Assembly (NCBI GenBank): GCA_020740775.1
Contig: JAHEWK010000011.1
Coordinates: 1,984,001-2,048,000, forward strand
DNA: 64,000 nucleotides
Direction of reading: 5' to 3'
From: Ilyonectria destructans
Lineage: Eukaryota > Ascomycota > Sordariomycetes > Hypocreales > Nectriaceae
Below, one piece after another: positions 57,932-64,000 of the stretch. How positions within the stretch are numbered: the stretch's first letter is position 1; every line of letters begins with the position of its first letter. Below the pieces are notes generated by a model. That model saw nothing but the letters and a program-made list of their open reading frames with translations. It had not been told where the DNA came from and searched no databases. Position numbers and translations under genes: made by a program.

Positions 57932-60373
57932 CTAATGCTCTATTCCGTTGGATCGCAGGGGGATTGCTGCGATGAACATATGATTACAGTGCCTAGAGTC
58001 GCAAATTTCAAGCAATTCAGTTTCATTCCATGAGCGTTGAAGTTGTCCGTCAAGTAGCAAGTTGAGAATATGATCAAGAGGCCCAAAACATCTCCTCTCA
58101 CGCTTTATAACGTAGGCGCCATTGATGCCTTCCTCTACCATTGATCGCAAGACACCCGCCCTCCAGCAACCCTCGAAGTCAATCACGTCAACTTCATCGT
58201 CAACGTCAAAGCCGACAGTTCTCAAGAGCACCCATGGGACACGTGCTAAAACCTCCCTGTCGTCTTCTCGGAGCCGCCCTCCCTCAGCAATCATGGTCCC
58301 GATAGTCCGTGGCTTGAGGGCGGAGACAGCCTTTCTTAGAGCCTGGGCTTCTTCCATTGTGACTGTGTTATTTGTTGGAGTGAAGACAAGAGCCGGTTTC
58401 CGCGTCATGTTTATGGGACACATCTCGACTTCATAGAGAACGTCATCGTTCCCATAAATTCGTCCCATGATATTCGTCAGATTTGCCGATTCCTTATTAT
58501 CGGGAGGTTGTGGCGCGAGTGACGGGGACTCTAGGGTTCCTCCAGGTTTGTCACATGTTGGTGTTTTGGGAGTAGAACTTGGTCGGAATCCTTCAGCCCT
58601 TCATGTCCCTCGTCAGCAAACTCTCGTATGTTGGACCTCAATCCGCTCTATGTGATTGTGCATTCCTCATCGTCGATGTCCAACTGGTTCGTGGTGATCC
58701 CTCTCGCATGTGCTAACGCTAGCCGCGCCCGCCCTCTTTCAGCCCAGTTGTCGCAAGTTCCGGCTGAGTATATCGGTCATGGGATAGGGTGTTGCGTGGT
58801 CCTCTGCTCGCCAAGGGTCTCTTCCCAAAAGCGCATCGACTTCCGGGAGATCGGATGCCTGGAACACGTCCTTGAAGACCGGTCCCAAAACCTGATTTGT
58901 ACTAGCAAGTACAGCGACAGGTGGGTTTTGTTGTGGGTACCCAGTAGTCGGCATGGGAAAATTGAGGAAGACAATCAAGATCTCCAAGTCGAGAAGGCCG
59001 GGATGAGTGGAGGCAGGCCGGAATAGCCACCTTTCGAACTGTGTCTTGAAGAGTGCGATACACAGGGAGCCCCGATGTATTGATATCGTCGAGGAGGCAG
59101 CGGGCCCATAACTCTTTAGATGGTACATGGAACTCGTGGGCGCCCTCTGGCCATGATAGCTTTGTACCTGGCATGGATTGGGGAATAAGAGGGAGCCGTG
59201 TTGTGGGCGTTATGTCAGGGGTCTTGCTCTGAGTAGTCTGTACCAGCATCTTAATGACGTCAGACTCCCGGTCCCCCAAGAGTACAGCGAACTCAGAAGC
59301 ATCATGTTCTATGTCGGCTGCATATGCCCGGGCTGCAAAGCGAAGTGGGTGAATGTGGAGCGAAAGCCGATGGGCCTCCACGAAACGCAACATGTAGGGA
59401 AAGTAGATGATGAAAACTCCTAGAGAGACCCTAGGCAGATTTTCTTCTGTCGAACGTTCTTCTGGCGCTCTCGTAATGTCGAAGTAGATGATCGTGGCAG
59501 CCAGAGCAAGGTTGAGAGGGACGAGATCTTCCGGGTGGCTGTTCAAGAACTTTTGGAGCTCAACTTCTAGTCACTTCGGGATTTTCAGGCAGCCAAAGGG
59601 GGCTACCGAAGAACCAAAGAGGAGGTAGAGTTTCGACCCCCATCGTATCCCAGACCGAACTTGGGAGGATCGTCTTTGTTGATGGGTTTGGCACACAGTG
59701 GGTGTGCAGGTAGCCCTGCTAATGCCTTGTGGTTTTCTTCGCGTAGTATCTTTGCCCATGCCAGTTTGCTAGAGGGCCACGTTTTCGTGTTGATAAGGCG
59801 CTTGAGGGCTGCAATGTTTCCCGGCACTGTCAAACCCTCGTGCCAGATAGTGTTGGGCCCAGCCACCACTCCACCAGGCTCTATCTTTAGCTGGAAGCCT
59901 TTATGATTATTTCCCAAGTCAACCTTCTTGGTACCTGTTCGAGGTGGATTTAAGAAAACCGGGAACCGCCAGTTCCAGAATAGCCCGCCCATCATCCCAA
60001 GGTTCCTTTGTGCCTGCAAGAAGAGCTTTCAGGACAGGGTCTGACTTATCCGGTCGAATAGATGCATTGAAAGTGACGGCATCCTCCCTCATATCTTGAT
60101 CAAGGGTGTCCCCTCCCCTCTACTCCTCGGTTAGAATCACGGATCCATCCAAGATGATATCATCCTCATTGTCTGGCCCAGAGGGTGTGGATCTAGTTCT
60201 TGAAGGCAGTGCTCGGTCGTGGTGTCGTGTGGGCTCCCTCCTGAAGGTCTCGATCTCTTGGAGGCTGGAAGTTCTTCGAGTGACTTCTTAGTATTATCTG
60301 CTAGCCTCTTTTCCCCATGGGCCTGAGGTGCCTTGGGAGGAGTCGTAACTCCACTGGGACTCCTGGTCGCCAT
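57932..60373 (-). pseudogene. Frame-broken relic of an unrecognised fungal protein gene
   Basis: Reading the minus strand from ATG 60373, coding-like peptide passes through several frames that introns do not explain. Segments: 60373 to about 60190 (Lys/Ser/Pro-rich, MATRSPSGVTTPPKAP); about 60180 to 59945 in another frame (DDIILDGSVILTEE, then a TAG at 60122, then MREDAVTFNASIRPDKSD); 60019 to 59610 (NTIWHEGLTVPGNIAALKRL); about 59570 to 59010 (VEAHRLSLHIHPLRFAARAY, AHEFHVPSKELWARCLLDD); about 59060 to 58739 (PVAVLASTNQVLGPVFKDV); and about 58550 to 57932 (KPALVFTPTNNTVTMEEA, TIGTMIAEGGRLREDDREV). No GT-AG pair of sensible length joins these frames. The TAG could be a C-to-T change from CAG. 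No family recognised. Sequencing indels are the alternative explanation. Confidence 0.55.
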
Positions 60374-61220
60374 CTTTGCGACAGGCGAATGGCGCTTGAA
60401 ATCGGCTTGAAATAAAAGAAAATCACGTTAGCAAAAGTCAAAATCGAATCCTGTTTAAGTCAAGATACGATGCCAGTCGAGGTTGCGGGGCTCCAGGAGC
60501 AAGGTTTGGAAGTTGTCGCGCGTGTGGTGAAGTTGTGAAGAGATGAGGATTTGAGAAAATAAAAGGGCAGCGGAGACATTTCAGCTGTTTGAGGCCGAGA
60601 TTAGCGCAACCGAAGTGGACGTCGTTAAAAAAAAAGAAAAAAGCAATACCATTGCAATGCCACAGTTGTTGGAAAACATTGCATTTGCTGACATTTGTTT
60701 GACTCTTATGGCCCCCTTGCTAACGAAGACTCGCCAGTAATCTCGCAAACGACGCATCTCGATGAGGCTTACTATTGCGGTTGAATTATCTCGGGCTATC
60801 GTTATATTTGCAGACTTGTTTTTAGCTAGAGGGACTTATCTACATAGGTGATGGCTATATATGAAGGCCATCTAGCCAGATGGCTTACTCAATGGTTCCT
60901 TCCAGCTTGTTACAAGCCTTAAATATTGCTCTTGTCCGTTTTTGTTGCGTTTCGTTAAGAGGCATTATCCAGCCCATGGGGCCAATAATCAACTGGCCAT
61001 GAGCCTGTGCTACGTATAAAGGTTCAATTCCTGGCGCCTGGCTTCCCGAAACTAAATGCCCCAGATTGCCAGCGCGGATTCCGAGTAACTGTAAGATAAT
61101 TAGTGAAGCAAATCACTCGAGTTTTCTGTCCTACATCTCCGGCTCATTACTCTAGGGACACAAATACAATCACTTCAGGACGCTCCAGCACAATGCAAGG
61201 ACCCAAATAGTATTGCTTCA

Positions 61221-61250
61221 GGACACTCCAGGACACTCCAGGACACTCCA
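61221..61250. repeat. 10-nt tandem repeat GGACACTCCA, three copies
   Basis: Three perfect units. A diverged CAGGACGCTCCAG copy lies about 40 bases upstream. Confidence 0.9.
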
Positions 61251-61465
61251 TGGCGTTAATGTACGTTCTTTCTACGGTCTCCGTGACTGCTAGGGCGTTT
61301 GAATATCCCGACCTCGAGTTCCCTTAATAAGGGTTCCCTGAAAGGCGTGTGGGATCTGGTCAATGACATCTAACATTCTTTGGATACATGAGCCTTATCA
61401 CAATTTCTAAAGCCTGCTTATCGCAATCGACTCCTTTGTAGTCTATAATATAGGAGGTGTAATGC

Positions 61466-61525
61466 ATGGTCGCGTGGCCCAGAAGTCTAAGGCATTGCCT
61501 TTAAAGTCGGGCGTGGCGAGCAAGT
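61466..61525 (+). pseudogene. 5'-half tRNA-like sequence (Leu/Ser type)
   Basis: CGCGTGGCCCAGAAGTCTAAGGC closely resembles the first stem end and D-arm (A box) of class II tRNAs for Leu or Ser, and an anticodon-arm-like GCATTGCCTTTAAAG follows. The T-arm (B box) and the 3' acceptor strand are missing. It is a truncated tRNA relic or the head of a degraded SINE. Comparison is from memory of tRNA consensus. Confidence 0.35.
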
Positions 61526-61960
61526 TATAGAAAAATAAGATGAGGTTTATAGATTGATTGAGTTGTGAAAGCCATTAACCAAACCCTATCTGCTATTCAT
61601 GAAATCCTTAATATATAGACTTAGATGATTTATAGATCCCATAACTGCAGTTTTTTTTTAAAAACTCTATCTTTTATCGCCAGACTGTACGCGAGATAGA
61701 CTCGAAGAGAAGGAGGGAAATACAAGGACACTCGCACCAACCAAGCCAACGTTAATTCTGAGACAGGAATCGTAAACGCTCGTACATGGCTGGAATACCG
61801 GTTGGGGAACCTGGCCAATGCAACACGTATATGGCAATCACACATGCCCCCCTCTAAACAGAGGCGGCAGTCACCGCTGTATGCATTGTTGGAACCTGGA
61901 GTGACGGCGTCCCATGCCACCGTCAATGTCATTCGTCGCATTCAAGCCGCGCCGCAGGCC

Positions 61961-61972
61961 GGGGGGGGGGGG
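61961..61972. repeat. G12 homopolymer
   Basis: Twelve consecutive G. Its length may be unreliable in the assembly. Confidence 0.9.
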
Positions 61973-63190
61973 TCCTCTGCTGGGACCTGTTCGACCAACC
62001 GCGCTTCCGGGATGGGTGTCGAGCACAGCAGCAAATCGATGCACTCCCCCTCATTGACGCGGTACTTGGTACGCAGAGGCGCACATATGCGGGTTACACG
62101 GCAGGCATGTATTGGAATTACTGGATTATCATGTAGGTAGAGAGAGAGAGAGTGTGAGAGCTACACCGAACCCCATGCTGCTCCCAATGGGGCATGCGGC
62201 GTGCGGCATGCGGCGTCGGTGAGGGAACGGCAGTCACGGGGCTGGGTCACGGGTAGACGTCCGCGTGTACGATGGCGACCAGCTTTGGCGTCATTCTTCC
62301 CCTGGCCTAGACCACACTCGCCCGTTGTTTGTCATTTGTGTCTTGCCGTTTTGTCATCTGCGCGCGCGGAGGAGAGAGCCAGCAACATGTGTCCTGACCA
62401 GCGCAGGCAGGGACCCGAACGCGGCGCCTTCGCGGGCTTGGCTCGGGGGCATGACAATCAACACAGGCCCAGGCGATTATCGATTAATTGCCTTGCCACA
62501 GTCAAGCTTCTCGCACGTGCCATCAAGCTCGCATGTTGGCTTCCGCACCCTGGCAACTCGCAGCCTCCCTGGCGTAGTGGGATCCGCCGCATGCAGACCG
62601 ACGCGGATGTGGCGGCGCTCAGTGGCTGGTTCGATGGTGTGTCGCCGGGGGCTTCCAATGGTGCTTCCAGCCAGTGCTGGTGAGTGGTGCATAAGGTGAG
62701 TTAAGCGATGCCGAAAGGTGGGAAAGCGGTGGGGTGGGAGTCAGAGCGAGACGCTTCAATCCAGCTCCAGCCAGCTCCAGCTCCCAGCTTCTGCCCCATG
62801 AAGCAATCCGTTTTCATCGTCTCGGTCTGCAAATCTAAAACACCCCGGTCTCGTTGGGCATTGGTTCCCTGGGACCCCGGGATCCCTTGGGAGTTGGGCA
62901 TTGAGAGTCCCGGGATCCAAGAGCCGTCGAGGGCCTCGAGGGGACTAACAACTGTCTAATCGCATGGTATTAGCAATAGTAAACGGGCCAGCCTGGTCTT
63001 GGCTTTGCCGCGGGGCCAGTCTCGACTCTCGAGCGCGCCAGCAGCTTGGCTTGTCTTGCTTGTGGACACAATCACTATCCCAGATCCCAGACCTGTCGAG
63101 TCCATGTTCATGTGTCCCGTGTCCCGCAGTCTCAAATCCATCCCGACCACGCGGAAGGATTGAATTTTTGATCGACACACGGCCGCCGAC

Positions 63191-64000
63191 CTCATTGTGT
63201 GGCTTCCATGCCCCTCCCCCACAAGCGACCTTTGTAAATCGTTGTCTCTCGTTGCTTCTCGTTTCTTATCATCATCGCCCATCGCCAACGCCTCCTCATC
63301 TTTTCGTTTCTGCTCCCCTCCAATCGCTGCGCCGTCCAATCCCCTACCGCGGAAACCCCCCTGTCGAATTCCACGCCGACCCAACCGTACCGCGCACCGC
63401 AGTTCGGCGCTGGAGTGCCGTACGTCCATTGTCGCAGATCGCAGGTCGGGTTCCCCTCCATGGCAGCATCTGAACCCAGGTGAACCGCAGTGAACCGCAA
63501 CCATCGTCATCCAAAACGCAGGGTTTGACCACCAACGCTGTATCAAACACAACGCCCAATCATTCACGGATCCCCCAGGCGATTCACAGCGTTCGACAGG
63601 CCAACACGACACCTGGAAGCCAAGAAGCCAAGAAGACTGAAGAGGGGTGTGGAACCTTAATTCGTTCGTAGTCGCCCGCCACGCCGCTCCATCGCCTTCG
63701 ACCTTATCCGGCGGTACCACAAGCTGCTAGCACGACGCTCTCGCACGCCTACACCTACATACCTTGCCTGCCTCGTCCGTACATTAGTGCTTCGTACACC
63801 TTGTACCTTCTTTCCACATCCTCCTCCTCCAAATCCCCGTCCTTCACCTCAACCTGCCGAGCCTCATCCCACTGCTCCGCCTCATCGTCTACTCCTCACT
63901 TGTCGTTTGCCGTATTTCATCCGTCGCCTCGTCGTCTGTCGCCTCATCGTCATCTCCCTTGCGTTGCGACCTCAGAAGTCGACTCCCCGCCGCCCTTGAA
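63191..64000 (+). other. C/T-rich leader-like sequence at right edge
   Basis: The last 800 bases are strongly pyrimidine-rich, with many short Pro/Arg/Ser-coding chance frames. They look like the long 5' leaders upstream of SFP1 and CDC20 in this window, so a plus-strand gene probably starts beyond base 64000. No start codon with a supported protein is inside the window. Confidence 0.4.

Larger units (their letters stand above)
60374..63190. other. Gene-poor, partly AT-rich stretch with repeat traces
   Basis: The promoter side of the relic, then sequence of mixed composition. It contains a 10-mer tandem repeat (61221-61250), a 5'-tRNA-like patch (61466-61525), A/T-richer sequence at 61380-61680, a 12-base G run (61961-61972), and short AG and GCGGC repeats near 62135-62220. 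No supported gene. Confidence 0.4.

Noticed and set aside
1..64000. CRISPR array, rRNA genes, bacterial operons or viral genes
   Set aside because: No regularly spaced direct repeats with spacers, no rRNA-like sequence, and all supported genes are eukaryotic with spliceosomal introns.

Overview
This window is nuclear DNA from a filamentous ascomycete (Pezizomycotina). Protein resemblance and gene style suggest Sordariomycetes, perhaps Hypocreales; that placement is inference. Introns are mostly 50-70 nt, with GTAAGT/GTACGT-type donors, CTAAC branch points close to the acceptor, and YAG acceptors. The products are typical single-copy eukaryotic housekeeping proteins, and fungal hallmarks are present: Rcf2, SUR7 family, L-arabinitol dehydrogenase, LaeA-like methyltransferase and Sfp1.

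Layout: gene islands alternate with long stretches that look non-coding. Island 1 (1-6.6 kb) holds DUS3 (-, its 3' end running off the left edge), a six-repeat Kelch protein (+) and RCF2 (-). A gene-poor stretch follows (6.6-15.6 kb, including an AT-rich patch near 14.2 kb and a long pyrimidine-rich leader). Island 2 (15.7-28.3 kb) holds the zinc-finger regulator SFP1 (+), a Kelch-BTB protein (-), the APC/C activator CDC20 (+) and the TFIIA large subunit TOA1 (+). Next comes an 8.6 kb stretch with no gene I can support. Island 3 (37-43 kb) holds a seven-exon LaeA-like methyltransferase (+), ATP20 (-) and L-arabinitol 4-dehydrogenase (-). After 3.9 kb of apparent non-coding DNA, island 4 (46.8-53.9 kb) holds a 61-residue secreted cysteine protein (-), a WDR6/Rtt10-type WD40 protein (-) and a SUR7-family membrane protein (-).

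The right end (56.8-61.9 kb) looks like a decayed island: an almost pure A+T block, two plus-strand ORF fragments, a minus-strand gene relic with several frame changes and an in-frame stop, a 5'-tRNA-half-like sequence and short tandem repeats. This fits repeat-induced point mutation and transposon decay, but that is inference. The last 0.8 kb is a C/T-rich stretch resembling the 5' leader of a gene beyond the right edge.

The genes do not form one pathway. Shared themes are translation and tRNA modification (DUS3, WDR6, SFP1), mitochondrial respiration (RCF2, ATP20), cell cycle and transcription (CDC20, TOA1) and cell cortex (SUR7 family). I found no operon, CRISPR array, rRNA, intact tRNA or convincing new multi-gene system. 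The most interesting items are the frame-broken relic beside the AT block, the LaeA-like gene isolated from any biosynthetic genes, the tiny secreted protein, and a perfect 12-bp inverted repeat near 44.25 kb. Exon coordinates were worked out by hand from splice signals and reading-frame continuity.
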